From: Zanthoxylum bungeanum
Lineage: Eukaryota; Streptophyta; Magnoliopsida; Sapindales; Rutaceae
DNA length: 64,000 nt
Direction of reading: 5' to 3'
Assembly (NCBI GenBank): GCA_019454045.1
Contig: SKCR01021431.1
Span: 1-64,000, forward strand
In this document: piece by piece, positions 19,301 through 29,694 of the stretch
How positions within the stretch are numbered: the first letter of the stretch is position 1
Layout of the letters: each line of letters starts with the position of its first letter
The notes under the pieces: model-generated
Told to the model about the DNA's origin: nothing
The model's input: only the letters and a program-made list of their open reading frames with translations
Databases searched by the model: none
Made by a program: the position numbers and the translations under genes

Positions 19301-22300
19301 AAGTTAAATGCAAGTTATGTTCAAAAACTTTTTCCAGATGAGTTTACAGAATGAAATAACATATTGGGCATATATAGGGGAACGTTGCAAAATGTCCAAA
19401 CTCCAGTAAAGAGAATCAGAAGAAGTATAGACAGGCCATTTTAGAGGCAAGGAATAAAAAGGAAGAATAGAGAAACATGTGAGTGAGATAAGGCAATGAG
19501 TTAATATTGTGGGCGATGAAGAAGATGAAATTCGTGAAATAGAAGAAGGGTTAGATTCAAGACTCCCTCGGCATCGTGACCATTTGGATAGATGGAAAGT
19601 GGTAACCCCCTGATTCTTCAGTGAGTGATGGTAAAATAATGCGGTAACAAAATATTAATGATGCACTTTTTAAAGAGAAGACACATATTGTGAAGCGATT
19701 TGTTGCCAAGTGGGTTTATGAATCCGGTGTTCCTTTCAATGCTATTGACAATGATGCTTGGATAGCGATGATGGAGGCAGTTGGTCAATTTGGATTGGGT
19801 TTCATAGGTCCTAGCTAATATGAATCGACAAAGCCATTATTGAAAGAGGAAGTTGAAAGCGTTAAAGTTTTCTACAACAACATAATAGGGACTGGAAGGA
19901 GAACGGGTGCTCGATCATGACATATGCTTGGAGTGATAGGAAAAAGAGAAGTATAATGAATTTGTGTGTTAATTGGACAATAGCTACCACTTTCCTTTCT
20001 TCCAATGAAAGTTCCGATGTAGAGGCTGCAAAAGCATGTCGGGTATCTATTGATGTTTTTAATATAGGTAAAAACAAATAATTCATTTGAATTATTTTGC
20101 ATATTATATAAGATTTATTATATTTCATTTAAACTATTTATGTTAATCTGTAGTTCAATGTTTAAAAATACGGGGCGGCGCCTCGAGGCGGCCGGTCATT
20201 GAGGCGTAAGGCGGACCTCCTCGAGGCGGTGAGGCGGGCGCCTCAATCCGGAAATCGGAAAAATAATTCAAAATACATTCATTTCTTCATAATTCATAGT
20301 ATGGTCAAAAAATAATTGATAAGTAATCCAAAATACATTACTTTCTTCATAATTCATAGTATGTTCAAAAAAATTATTGATAACTAATCCTTAAATAAAC
20401 TATCATTAGTGTATTACACAAATTCATGCTTTCAATTTTCATTACACAAATTCATTTAACATTATTTCAATTTTCATTACACAAATTCATTCAATTTTCA
20501 AGTAAAAATCATTATATACCCGCAATGGACGAAGCTGAGAGCCTGAGACGCGAAGACGACACACCGAGAAGCTGAAGACGAAACGCCGAGAAGCTGAAGA
20601 AGACACGCCGAGAAGCTGAAGACGAAACGCTGAGAAGTTGAAGAAGACACGCCGAGAAGCTGAAGACGAAACGCCGAGAAGCTAAAGACGAAACGCCGAG
20701 AAGCTGAAGAAGACACGCCGAGAAGCTAATGCGTCGATGCTGAGACGAGAAACCCTAGACGAAGTTTCTGATGCGTCGATGCTGAGAAGAAACCCTAGAC
20801 GAAGATTGAATGATTTTTTTTTTTTATAAAGAAGTCTAAACGACGACGTTTTGGCACCCCCAAAACGCCGTCGTTTCAATGGTAAAAAAAAAATTAGCAC
20901 AAGAACGCGAGGAGGCCGCCTCAGACCGCCTGGCGCCGAGTCTGCGTGAGGCGGCCGCCTCAGTGGTTAGCGTATAAGGCGGCCGCCTCGACACGCCGAC
21001 GCCGTGAGGCGGTGCGAGGCGGTCCGAGGCGGCCGCCTTGAAACATGTTTTTAAACACTGCTGTAGTTTCATGGTGGCGTACACATGGATACCATACACT
21101 TAACTTGCTAAAAATGGCAAAAATGTTACTTTCATTAACCACTAGTTCATCCGGCCCGGGTGCGAATGAAATTGCAACACTTTTGAGGGGTTAAATATTT
21201 AACATTAGTTAAATATTTGATTATTTTATTTTTTAATGATTAATATTAATTGATTTATTAAATTATTTATGTAAATTCATACGAGGAAAAAGAATAGACT
21301 AGATGTGAATCGATTAAACAATATAGTCTTTGTTTCCTTTAATGCCAAGTTGCAGAACAAGCATAAAAGGGAGAAGGATATGAAATTGGATGTATTACTC
21401 GCAAAAAAATGCTACTAATGCATAAGGATGGATTGTTGAGGGTGGTGAATTTGGTGATGATGAAGAAGTAGAGCCCTGTTCGGGGCTTACTTGGAGGATA
21501 GTTGGAGAAGTATCTGGGGCAGATGAAATGTTACAACCTCGGAAAAGCGTTAGAAATGCTGAATACAGAAAACTTGATGAAAAAGATTTTGATTTTGATG
21601 TTGATGAAGAACCTAAGGATAATGAGTTTGAAGTAGATGAAGAAGAATTAGAGATTTAGTTAAATTTAACTTTGTTAAAGAATGATGAACATGAACTTTA
21701 TTACATTTTGAGCTTTGGCTTCCGCTCTCGCCATCTATTTAGAGGAAGAACTGCTTATGAAACAAAAGCAATCGCAGCGACAGTTCGCTCCGCACCTTAA
21801 GAGAAAGAGTTCCGGCATACTACTCTATTATGATACCGAACCCTTGGGGAACTTCACTACTTTGAGAGTAGAGTTAGCCCTTTTATTCTGCTGTGCCTGG
21901 GCATGAGTAGACTGCTTTCCTTATCTGTACTCGGTATATTTTCTTGTCTAAGATAGAAGGTCTTCCCTCATCACCTGTCCCATTTGAAAGTGCTTCCAAT
22001 AGTCAATGAGCAGGAAGAGGTTTAGGAAGTTGATTCAAGCAAGAAAGGAAAGTCCATTGACTTGGCTACGATAGGGCTATGATTCCCATCGAGAAAGAAG
22101 AGTTTACAGCTACCGGCACCGACTCGAACTAATAAGAGCTACCTCACCACTACCTACTAGGAAGAGGTAGTGCCTTCCTCAAAGAGATTCAATAGAAAGG
22201 CTTCTTCCCTGTGACCAACTTCTGCCTGATGGTAACTATCCCCGGGGTATGATCGGAAATACCCGGCCCTGTGAAGTCTGCTTCAGAGTTCGGGAAAGTA

Positions 22301-25300
22301 GCAAGCCAACTGTCATTAACCAACACTCTGTCAAGCTTCCTGGCAATAATCTGCTCACTATCTCTGCGGTTGGACCAAGTGTAGAGCGGGCCCTTAAAAG
22401 GGAGGTCAAACAGATCTATATCTAACAAGCATTGGTGGAGGTAAGTATTATGGCTTCTCCCACTCCCGCCTCCTCATGGAATCTAGAAGAATTCAAATCT
22501 CACATAAAAGCTTGGTCAATCACTACACTGCTCATTCTCTTCAAATCAGCCCAAAAAGCCTTCCTCGGATTAACTTCATTCGAACCATAACAAAGAGACG
22601 CCCAGAAATCCCCTTTCTGATTGATGAAGCTGCAAAACACATGGAGAATCTGATCACTTCTGTACATGTACATAGGGGTCACTTTTAGAATCAACGGATC
22701 CCAACCAACCCAAATTCTGCCCAACAATGCATGGTCATAATTATCAAGAACCTCTCAATCCCAAAAAACCTTCCTGCTAATCATGTCTTTATTGATGGAT
22801 CTTACTTTAGTTTCCACAAGGCCACACAAACTAAGATTCTTATTCTTTAGGAGATGTCTAACCTCCCTTTGTTTTGAGGGCGGATCTACGACCAACCTCA
22901 CATTCCAGTAACCGAGACTAATCATAAAGGGGGAGTAGGAGCTAATTCGTACGGAATCGAATGATTACGAGATAGACAATGAGACAAAGCCAAGAGGGGA
23001 GAGCACTTAGACAATTCACTTTGAGTACAGGGAAGTCTGCTGGTAGGAATTCCTCAGGGCGTATTACAACTTCGGAAAAGTGCTAGAAATGCTGAATACA
23101 GAAAACTTGATGAAAAGATTTTGATTTTGATGTTGATGAAGAACCTAAGGATAATGAGTTTGAAGTAGATGAAGAAGAATTAGAGATTTAGTTAAATTTA
23201 ACTTTGTTAAAGAATGATGAACATGAACTTTATTACATTTTGATTGAATTTATATTATTTGGATTATTTATGATGTTACAAAATATTAGGTTTTAACTGT
23301 TTGCCTACTAATTGCCTAGGTTCCGCCTAGGCGCCCTAGGCGCTAGGTCGCCGCCCGACTAGCGACTAGTGCATTTTAGAACACTGATAAAACTTGCAAG
23401 AATTGAAAGAGTTAGAGAAATTGACACTGATGATTTATAGTGGTTCAGCCAAAAATACATACGTCCACTCCTCCAAGCCGCGCTTAAAGTTTTCCACTAT
23501 GTCAAAGTGATCGCACACTTTACACGAAAGTTTTTCGTGGCTCACTTCAAAGTAAGAGTTTTCTCCTCTAGGTTCACTCTAAATCTTTACACAAGAGTTT
23601 TATCCCTAAGTTCGTTATTAAACCTTTTCAATGAGTTTTGTCTTTAGACTCACTCACAAACCTTTACAAAAATCACCATTTTGAGTATACTCACTCACAA
23701 AGGGATTTCCACAACCTCAAGTGTTTGAATATGAAGTTTATAATACAACTTGGGCACTTACAAAAGATAAAGAAAATTAAGATTGTGCGTTTCTAACCCA
23801 AGTATCCCAAGCTGACTAAATGATGATGAAAGTGTAGTTTGTGAGCTTAGATTATGATGAGAGTGTTCGATAAAGAAGATTTAGGTTTTCTCATTGTTTT
23901 TGCCTTAGATAAAAAGTAGGAAGGTTCAAGAACATTGGCAAAAACGAAATTGGGGCTCAATATATAGTGAATGTGAAAAACTGCCCCGGCTCTTTGTCTG
24001 AGACCGGTAAGTCGGTCTACAGGGGCCAATATGTCGGTCTTGCAAATGTAACAACTATTATTATCGTTGAAGGTTAAAGCGCACATACCGATTTATTGAC
24101 CGGTATAGAGGCCGGTATGCCGGTAAACTCACCGGTATAGAGACTAGTATAATCTTTCCCGGTTCCAGCAGCCGTGCAAACTCCACACTGATCGATATGA
24201 GAGACCGTTATAGAGTAGCCCAGTTCCAGAGAGCATGCAAATCTGCCCAAGGCAGAGTAGAGTCACTGTTACGCCGTGAAGGGGACCAATATGCCGGTTT
24301 CAATGCCAAAATCTCAGGATTTGAATATTAAAATCATTTTGCACATGACCCTAATGCATCTAAATGAATGTGCATGAGTCTTATGAGCTTAGAGTAATTA
24401 AATTATCAACTCAACACTTAATATTCTCGTTTGGCTGTTGAGTCTTCATATACATTTTGCTCTTCACAACCAATTGCTTCGACTTCTTTTTGTAATGTTC
24501 GCTAATGTGTGTCGAAGTCTTCTTGTGTTGCATCATTAAAATCCATCTTTGAGAATATGTCGCTAGCAATCTTCCCTTTTTGATGATGACAACCTTTAAA
24601 ACTTGTAGCTTTGAGAGTCCTAAATTTGTTGACGATTATGGCTCCCCCTCAATATTAGTTCCCTCTCAACATGTAATTGTCTTCAATATAGCTCTATAGA
24701 AACTTAGACAAACACATTAGTATAAATTTGCTCCCCCGTAATACAAGAGTGGGGGTAACACAAGTTTTAATCTCATTCTATGATTTCTCTCCCTTTGACA
24801 TTATCAAAAAGGATGGAGAAGTAAAAATTAAGCACACAGAGATACCAAACAATAAAGCAAAAATTAAGCACAAAGAGATACCAAACAATAAGTGCCATAC
24901 AATTCTCCTATTTTGCCATATAATATTAAATACATGCATAGATCATCAAAATTATCGAAGTTGTACCAATATCTATGCATTTCATTTTTAACCAATAGTG
25001 ATCAATGACAAGGGATATCAATTAATAATCTAAAAGGATCACACATATCATAAATGGCAATAAGACCTATGTGATGCCAATTGATGCCCACTGAGATTTA
25101 TGATATGATCAATTTAAAATAATTAAAATCAACTTTGACAAATTATGTATAAATTTCATACAATTTTAGCTCAAATGCCCAATCACTAGTATGTTCCACA
25201 AACAAATTCAATTTCATACCAATTGAAATTATCATACTTAAGTAAGGTGGAAGAAACGGTACCAATGTTTCCGTAAGCATTGATTATACCTTTTACCGTT

Positions 25301-28300
25301 GTCACCAAGTGACACATCCACCATTCTTGAAACTTATCGGTTTTTTAGTTAGAATTTTGATCTTCTTTTTGAGCTCTTCCCCCATATTGTGTTGAGTCTT
25401 TGAGATCATTTGCATTTCTCATTAAGAACCAATCCTGAAACTTCCCTTACAAAATCTTTCAATCGCATTTTGGTATCCAAACTTTCTTGGGTCCCTAGGG
25501 GGTTAATCCTAGTTCATTTCGGAACCCAAATAATAGTCACATTTTTCTTTTTGGTCCGACAATCATAACTTTTATGACCTTTTATGTTACATGTATGATA
25601 TACAACTTTTGATTCAAATACTTTAGATGTATATGCATACGATGAATGTGTATATGATTTGGATGCACTCACAAAATAATTTTTCAAATGTTTTTGCTCA
25701 TTCAACATATCTAGCAATTCATCACAAACAAAAATTTCATTTTTACAGACAACTATGTTTTCTTTCTCCTATTCCCCTCTAGGATTTTCTATAGCCATGA
25801 ATGTCAAATTACAAGTTTCACAATTTGATGAGCTAGAATCAATATTGCATTCATTTAATTGACTATTTCCCTCATTTAGCAATTCCAATGATTTTGATAA
25901 TTCATATGCATTATTAAATTTGGGAATCCAATCAAATATGCTTTTATCTAATGTTTCATATAAAAATTTAAGTACATTAGAATATTGATGTTTTTCGCCC
26001 TTCCACGATCTCTACATATCCACCAATGTCGTAAGCGAGAATCATCTTTTTCCAAAATTTGAAGTTTGTTCCGTCATAAAATGGCGATCTATCGGTGAGT
26101 GCACCTTGGAAAATTTTGTTGTGTAGCTTGTAAAGGCCATGATCTATTCTCAGACGATTAAGTTTTTGTTGAGAATACCTCGCTCTGATACCAATTGAAA
26201 TTTACCTACAAGCACTCAACAAGTAATTTCTATACCCAAGAAGGGGGTGAATTGAATATTTGACAAAATAATACAGAATTAAAAATCTTTTCGATTTTAC
26301 GCTACTAAGTTAGTAGCTTTATCAATTTAGCTTAGGATAATTTTCTCAATCACAATTAATACACCTAACAAATTGTATGGAAATATAATATAAAGCTTGC
26401 GATAATTAAAAGAGTAAGGGTTAGAGAAATTGACACCGATGATTTACAGTGGTTCGACCAACAATGTCTATGTTTACTCCAAATCTTTGCACTAGTTTTA
26501 TCCCTATGTCAACTCTTAAACCTTTACAATGAGTTTTCTCTTTAGGCTCACTCACTAACCTTTACAAAAATCACAATTTTGAGTGCTCACTAAATGATAA
26601 TGAAGGTGTAGTGTTTGAGTTTAGATTATGATGAGAGTTGTTTGATAAAGAAGATTTAGGTTACTCTCAATGTTTTTGCCTTAGTGTCTTAGAGAAAAAG
26701 TAGAAAGGGGTAAGAACATTGGCAAAAACAAAATTGAGGCTCAAAACACAGTGAAGGTGAAAAACTGTCACAGTTCTCTGTCTGAGATCGTTATGCCAGT
26801 CTACAAGGGCTGGTATACCGGTTCAGCAAATGTAACGGTTATATTACTGTTGAAGGTTAAAGGACACATATCGGTTTACTAATTGGTATGGAGGTCGGTA
26901 TGCCGGTAAGCTTATCGGTATGATCCGTCCCCGTTCCAGCAGCTATGCAAACTCCACACTGATCCATATGAGAGACTGGTATAGGAATGGAAAAATCCGG
27001 ATCCGAAAGCATTTTCGTTAGCTCGGGTCCGGTTCCGGACCCGGGTAAATAGGCACGGGTCCGGACCCTGGTCTACCCGGTCCGGATTCGGATACCCGAT
27101 TTATTATTATTATTATTTTTAATTTTTAATTGTATTATTTTATATTTATATTTGGATTTTGTCAATTTTATTAATTTTATTTCAATTCTTTTATATTTTA
27201 TTAATTATATTATATTATATTTTTTTTATATATGCATATTATTTTATATTTTTCATTAAATTTATTTGTTATTATTTTTTTCCGGACTCGGGTCTATCTG
27301 GGCCAGACCCATGCGATCCTGGGTCCTAATTTTTAAGACCCGAGTCTAGATTTTTTAATCCCGGACCCGGGTCTACCCGGATCCGGACCGAGTCCGGGTC
27401 TCCTTGCCATGCCTAACTGGTATAGAGTAGTTTGGTTCCAAAGAGCATGCAAATCTGCACAAGATAGAGCAGGGTCATCGATATGTAGGTGAGGGGGATC
27501 AATATGCCGGTCTCAGTGCCAAAGTCTCAAGGTTAAAAACATTTTGCGCATGAGTCTAATGCATCTAAATGAACGTAAATGGTCGGTCCTATGAGCTTAA
27601 AGTACTTAAATTATCAACTCACTTATATAGAGAGTCCTAAAAAATAAGACTATACTTGATATTCTCGTTTGGCGCTTTTCTTCATAGCCATTTTTCCGTT
27701 CACAATCAATTGCTTCGACATCTTTCTGTAATGATCGATAATGTGCGTCGAAGTCTTCTTGTGTTGCATCATCAAAATTCATCTTTGAAAATATATCGCT
27801 AACAAAGTCTGCACTTGTTTGACCGTGATAAACACAATAAGTCACATCTTCAATGCATTCTATAAGGTTAAGTTTACAGCTTACTTTCCCTTTCAATTCC
27901 AGGATATTCATTTTGTTTATTTAATTGTAAGTTACTGAAAACTGGAAAGGTGGTGTTAAATGAGTGCCATTTTTTCCTCTTGCTGTATTAATTTTCTTTT
28001 TGTGGACTGCTGGCCCTCACTCCTTTTACTCTTTAATATTTCCTTCGTTGTTATCAAAAAAATTCTACAACTTACTTGAAAGACAAAGTTTAGTTGACAA
28101 ATCTATGCTTCAATTGAAGTTACTAAGGAAATAAATCAACAATTTTAAACTTCAAATATAATTAGACATGTGCATCTCCTTCTAGAATTAGGTTAAATTT
28201 TAATAACCTAACATTAATAGGGAATTTGAGAGCTCAGCTGAGACCATTACTTTGGAATAAAGCGAAGGGATAATGTAACTATGTGCTCAATCTAGTGATT

Positions 28301-29694
28301 CCATATGCCTATCATTCTCCACTTCGGTGATAAGATTTTTGGTCACTGTCAATAGGTTGTTAAAACTAATTGATTAAGTTTAAAAATGACTCTGGAACTT
28401 TTGGAGTTATTGTCATTTTAGGTCATAATTTTGAATGACAGAAACTCACTTTTGCATTTAGGTAGACAAATAATATGAAAACTTTAGAAGATGTAGAGAC
28501 CCTACATTAAACAGTAATTTAGATTTTTTTTAATTTTTTTTTTTTTGGGATACAATTGTTAAAAAGCCGATTCTTGTTTCAGGGGATGTGCCCAGAGTTA
28601 ATGGTCAACTTGCTGTTGCACGTGCTTTCGGGGATCAAAGTCTTAAAGCACATTTAAGTTCGGAGCCTGATGTAAGACATGTGCCTATAGACCCAAGTAT
28701 CGAATTTGTAATATTGGCAAGTGATGGATTGTGGAAGGTCAGTGGTTATTATATCTTGTGGACAATACTCATCCTTCTCTCTCAACTCTTGCCCCATTCA
28801 TCCTTTTGCTTGATCTCCATCCTACATTACACGTATCTTGGCTAATGCATTGAATGCAGGATTAAAGGTTTTGAGTTTTTCTTCAAAATATGGACCTGAC
28901 TTGAAATTCTCGATGACCAGCATCATTTTTATTTATCTATATGGCCCTATGATTAAACCTTGTGGATTAGAGCAATAAGCTAGCCTGTCGACCTTACTTT
29001 ACTTGGTTAATGAATTAGACCATTGGGAAGTATAACTTGATCAATCTATTTATGTGGAGGGTTTATGAGAATTGACTTGAAAGAGTACACTTGAAATTTC
29101 TGTTCATCATCTCTGGCATAGAACTATTCTTGAATGGAATAAAATGTTGATTCCATGACATATGAATACATGAGCCAGCTTGGGGCAGGCTTTCAGTTAT
29201 TAAAAAGATCATCTATTCATAGATTATACCTTGTAATGTAGAAGGAATAATTTAGTTCAATATTGCCATAGTTTGGTGCATGTTTTAATTGTTTAAAAAG
29301 GTAATTGTTTACTACAGGCACGTAAGTATATGACAATATGTCATATGAAGGTCATGAAGCCTGTTTTAGGGGTGAGGTTTTGAAGCCCGTTGTTGACATA
29401 TTATGTACATCATTACCAATAAAATTGGAGTGTTGGTTTTGTTTTGCCCCATGAATGCTGCATCGGCATGAACCCATAATGAGATAGTTGATAAATAATA
29501 ATATTACATAGAATTTAAAGATTATAGTACAATGATTGATTTGACGTCGTCAGCAGGTTATGAAGAATCAAGAGGCAATTGATCTTGTGAAACACATAAA
29601 AGATCCTCAAGCAGCAGCTAAACGACTAACAATTGAAGCGTTGGCGAGAAAGAGTAAAGATGATATATCTTGCATTGTTATTCGTTTTGGATAA
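16250..29694 (+). CDS. protein phosphatase 2C (clade-F-like PP2C), five exons
   Basis: A Ser/Thr phosphatase of the metal-dependent PPM family. Exons: 16250-16318, 16731-16982, 17452-17728, 28583-28737, 29557-29694; all introns are GT-AG and the frame is kept, giving 296 residues, close to the usual 280-300 for these short plant PP2Cs. Metal-site motifs are all present: HDMEDY (60-65), FDGHLG (84-89), GDSRAV, DHEP, PGDVPRVNGQLAVARAFGD, ASDGLWK and KDDISC near the C-terminus. No signal peptide or membrane segment is seen; the N-terminus is Ser-rich with a Gly-Lys-Gly-Arg stretch, so a soluble cytosolic/nuclear enzyme is likely. Intron 3 is 10,854 bp because of nested transposons. Family assignment is firm, substrate unknown. 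Confidence 0.93.
16731..16982 (+). CDS. PP2C exon 2
   Basis: 84 codons starting after GGCAG. The other AG at 16764-16765 would put the exon out of frame, so the upstream acceptor was chosen. It carries HDMEDY and FDGHLG, the first metal-binding residues, and ends GAAGAG before GTATG. Confidence 0.88.
17452..17728 (+). CDS. PP2C exon 3
   Basis: 277 nt, starting PNFWKDP after TATACAG and ending in phase 1 within PG, before GTACGT. It contains GGSTAVTGIVIDG, ANIGDSRAV and DHEP. Confidence 0.92.
18659..18712. repeat. perfect 24-bp inverted repeat (hairpin)
   Basis: Arms 18659-18682 and 18689-18712 are exact reverse complements around a 6-nt loop (gacgat). The left arm is GGGG, an A/T segment, CCCCC, AAAAC. 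Further CCCCCAAAACG/CGTTTTGGGG copies surround it (18630-18740). It lies upstream of the transposase start inside the hAT element. Confidence 0.9.
20156..21060. mobile_element. hAT-type MITE inside the hAT element
   Basis: 905 bp with ends CAATGTTTAAAAA and, inverted, CAGTGTTTAAAAA. The 8-bp target duplication CTGTAGTT is perfect (20148-20155 and 21061-21068). Both ends have dense GAGGCGG/GCCGCCTC subterminal repeats. The centre carries a minisatellite at 20525-20735. Its termini resemble those of the surrounding hAT, so a related transposase may have moved it. Confidence 0.92.
20525..20735. repeat. minisatellite gaagctgaagacgaaacgccga
   Basis: About eight alternating units of GAGAAGCTGAAGACGAAACG and GAGAAGCTGAAGAAGACACG type, 20-22 bp each, with small variants. 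Periodicity is not a multiple of three and no conserved protein is encoded. Confidence 0.85.
21529..21711. repeat. direct repeat flanking a foreign insert, copy 1
   Basis: From TTACAACCTCGGAAAAG to ACATTTTGA, nearly identical to 23065-23246 (a few substitutions and one A deleted). It covers the end of the hAT transposase and its 3' flank. Between the copies lies 1.35 kb unrelated to the hAT. Confidence 0.88.
21712..23064. other. foreign insert, organelle-like DNA carrying LINE fragments
   Basis: It has a more balanced base composition than its surroundings. The first half (21712-22190) has the look of plant mitochondrial intergenic DNA (short purine-rich motifs such as agaaagagttcc), which I cannot confirm. 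The second half is minus-strand LINE endonuclease sequence. Plant mitochondrial genomes often hold nuclear LINE pieces, so the whole could be one mitochondrial transfer, or mixed filler captured at a break. Confidence 0.5.
22189..22930 (-). pseudogene. LINE ORF2 endonuclease fragments
   Basis: The minus-strand frame 22428-22189 reads LFDLPFKGPLYTWSNRRD, KLDRVLVNDSW, then GISDHTPG, the end of a plant LINE APE-type endonuclease (canonical SDHSP). Frame 22727-22500 and its upstream extension (VETKVRSINKDM, LLGRIWVGWDP) are the preceding part, separated by a frameshift near 22490. RT is absent. It belongs to a different LINE lineage from the element at 898-6274. Confidence 0.82.
23065..23246. repeat. 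direct repeat flanking a foreign insert, copy 2
   Basis: Second copy of 21529-21711. From here the hAT sequence continues to its right end, so this copy is in native context while copy 1 adjoins the insert. Confidence 0.88.
24569..26195 (-). other. interior of the intronic Copia-like element
   Basis: 1.6 kb between the LTRs. Reading minus: PBS (26181-26193, TGGTATCAGAGCG), a broken gag (26140-25514), about 930 bp without recognisable coding sequence, and the PPT AAAAAGGGAAG (24581-24571) at the 3' LTR. No pol sequence is present. Confidence 0.75.
25514..26140 (-). pseudogene. Copia-type gag remnant with zinc knuckle
   Basis: The start ATG at 26140 (MAFTSYTTKFSK) is followed by a frameshift to FYDGTNFKFWKKMILAYD, the usual plant Copia gag N-terminal pattern. 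The distal part (25717-25514) contains YHTCNIKGHKSYDC, a CCHC knuckle whose first Cys is replaced by Tyr, then a Lys-rich run and IWVPK before a stop. In Copia polyproteins the IWVPK-like motif precedes protease; here nothing follows. Confidence 0.75.
26196..27804 (-). repeat. 5' LTR of the intronic Copia-like element, with MITE
   Basis: Aligns with the split LTR at 18203-24568. Interrupted by a hAT-type MITE at 26983-27415. Removing that leaves about 1.17 kb, shorter than the partner LTR because of a deletion near 26480. On minus it starts TGTTAGCGATAT and ends TTTCA before the PBS. Confidence 0.85.
26983..27415. mobile_element. hAT-type MITE (ccggacccgggtc family), copy 1
   Basis: About 433 bp between ACTGGTAT duplications (26975-26982, 27416-27423). 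Ends are (T)AGGAATGG and, inverted, TAGGCATGG. GC-rich tracts of CCGGACCCGGGTC flank an A/T-only centre. It is closely similar in design and sequence to 49118-49525. Confidence 0.85.
27810..28582 (+). other. original PP2C intron 3 sequence, right part
   Basis: AT-rich intron sequence to the right of the Copia-like element, ending TTCTTGTTTCAG at the exon 4 acceptor. With 17729-18197 it makes an ancestral intron of about 1.2 kb. No other element is recognised in it. Confidence 0.6.
28583..28737 (+). CDS. PP2C exon 4
   Basis: 155 nt, entering in phase 1 to complete the Gly of PGDVPRVNGQLAVARAFGDQ and ending ASDGLWK before GTCAGT. It carries the DG metal-binding motif. Confidence 0.92.
29557..29694 (+). 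CDS. PP2C exon 5
   Basis: 45 codons plus TAA, starting VMKNQEAIDLVKHIKDPQAA after GTCAGCAG and ending SKDDISCIVIRFG. The DD pair supplies the last metal ligand. It is the normal C-terminus for this clade. Confidence 0.93.
   Translation, partial: VMKNQEAIDLVKHIKDPQAAAKRLTIEALARKSKDDISCIVIRFG

Larger units (their letters stand above)
19189..21659 (+). pseudogene. hAT transposase remains: BED finger, DUF659, C-terminus
   Basis: From ATG 19189 (MTSSFATSNSECSPVLKRNS) comes DDGWEYEALVNPNNLDKVKC, then the BED finger KCKLC...HIGHI, broken by three in-frame stops from 19338 on. DUF659 follows (DALFKEKTHIVKRFVAKWVY near 19670; a stop in GPS at 19818; a frameshift near 19900; YAWSDRKKRSIMNLCVNW). The C-terminal acidic tail (DFDVDEEPKDNEFEVDEEEL) ends at a stop at about 21657. 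The core between 20100 and 21400 is missing or replaced by the MITE. Not functional. Confidence 0.85.
18433..23386 (+). mobile_element. hAT transposon, internally deleted, in the Copia-like LTR
   Basis: Ends are CAGTGTTTGAAAA and, inverted, CAGTGTTCTAAAA. The 8-bp target duplication is ATAAAGCT (18425-18432) / ATAAAACT (23387-23394), one mismatch. The interior has a BED finger, a DUF659 segment and a transposase C-terminus, all with stops, and lacks most of the RNase-H-like core. GC-rich gccgcctaggcg motifs lie under both ends, as expected for subterminal transposase sites. A MITE (20156-21060) and a foreign insert (about 21712-23064) lie inside. Confidence 0.88.
18203..24568 (-). repeat. 3' LTR of the intronic Copia-like element (interrupted)
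   Basis: About 1.4 kb of LTR split by the hAT insertion at 18433-23386. It aligns with 26196-27804 from TGAAATTTACCTACAAGC to the GCTAGCA end, and keeps a segment near 23460-23600 that the other LTR lacks. Confidence 0.85.
18203..27804 (-). mobile_element. Copia-like LTR retrotransposon, gag-only (TR-GAG), in PP2C intron 3
   Basis: Flanked by the 5-bp target duplication AAGTC (18198-18202 and 27805-27809). On the minus strand the 5' LTR is 26196-27804, a PBS complementary to initiator tRNA-Met follows (26181-26193), the interior is only 1.6 kb, the PPT is at 24571-24581, and the 3' LTR is 18203-24568. LTRs run TG...CA and clearly align once later insertions are removed. The interior has a broken gag but no protease, integrase or RT, so the element would need trans help. 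The LTRs are visibly diverged, indicating an old insertion. Confidence 0.88.

Noticed and set aside
22189..22428. A second full LINE
   Set aside because: Only endonuclease pieces are present; no RT, no poly(A) and no target duplication. Treated as part of the foreign insert.
24728..24991. 87-codon + strand ORF in the Copia-like interior
   Set aside because: Antisense to the element and built from a small internal duplication (aaaattaagcac..gagataccaaacaataa); no domain.
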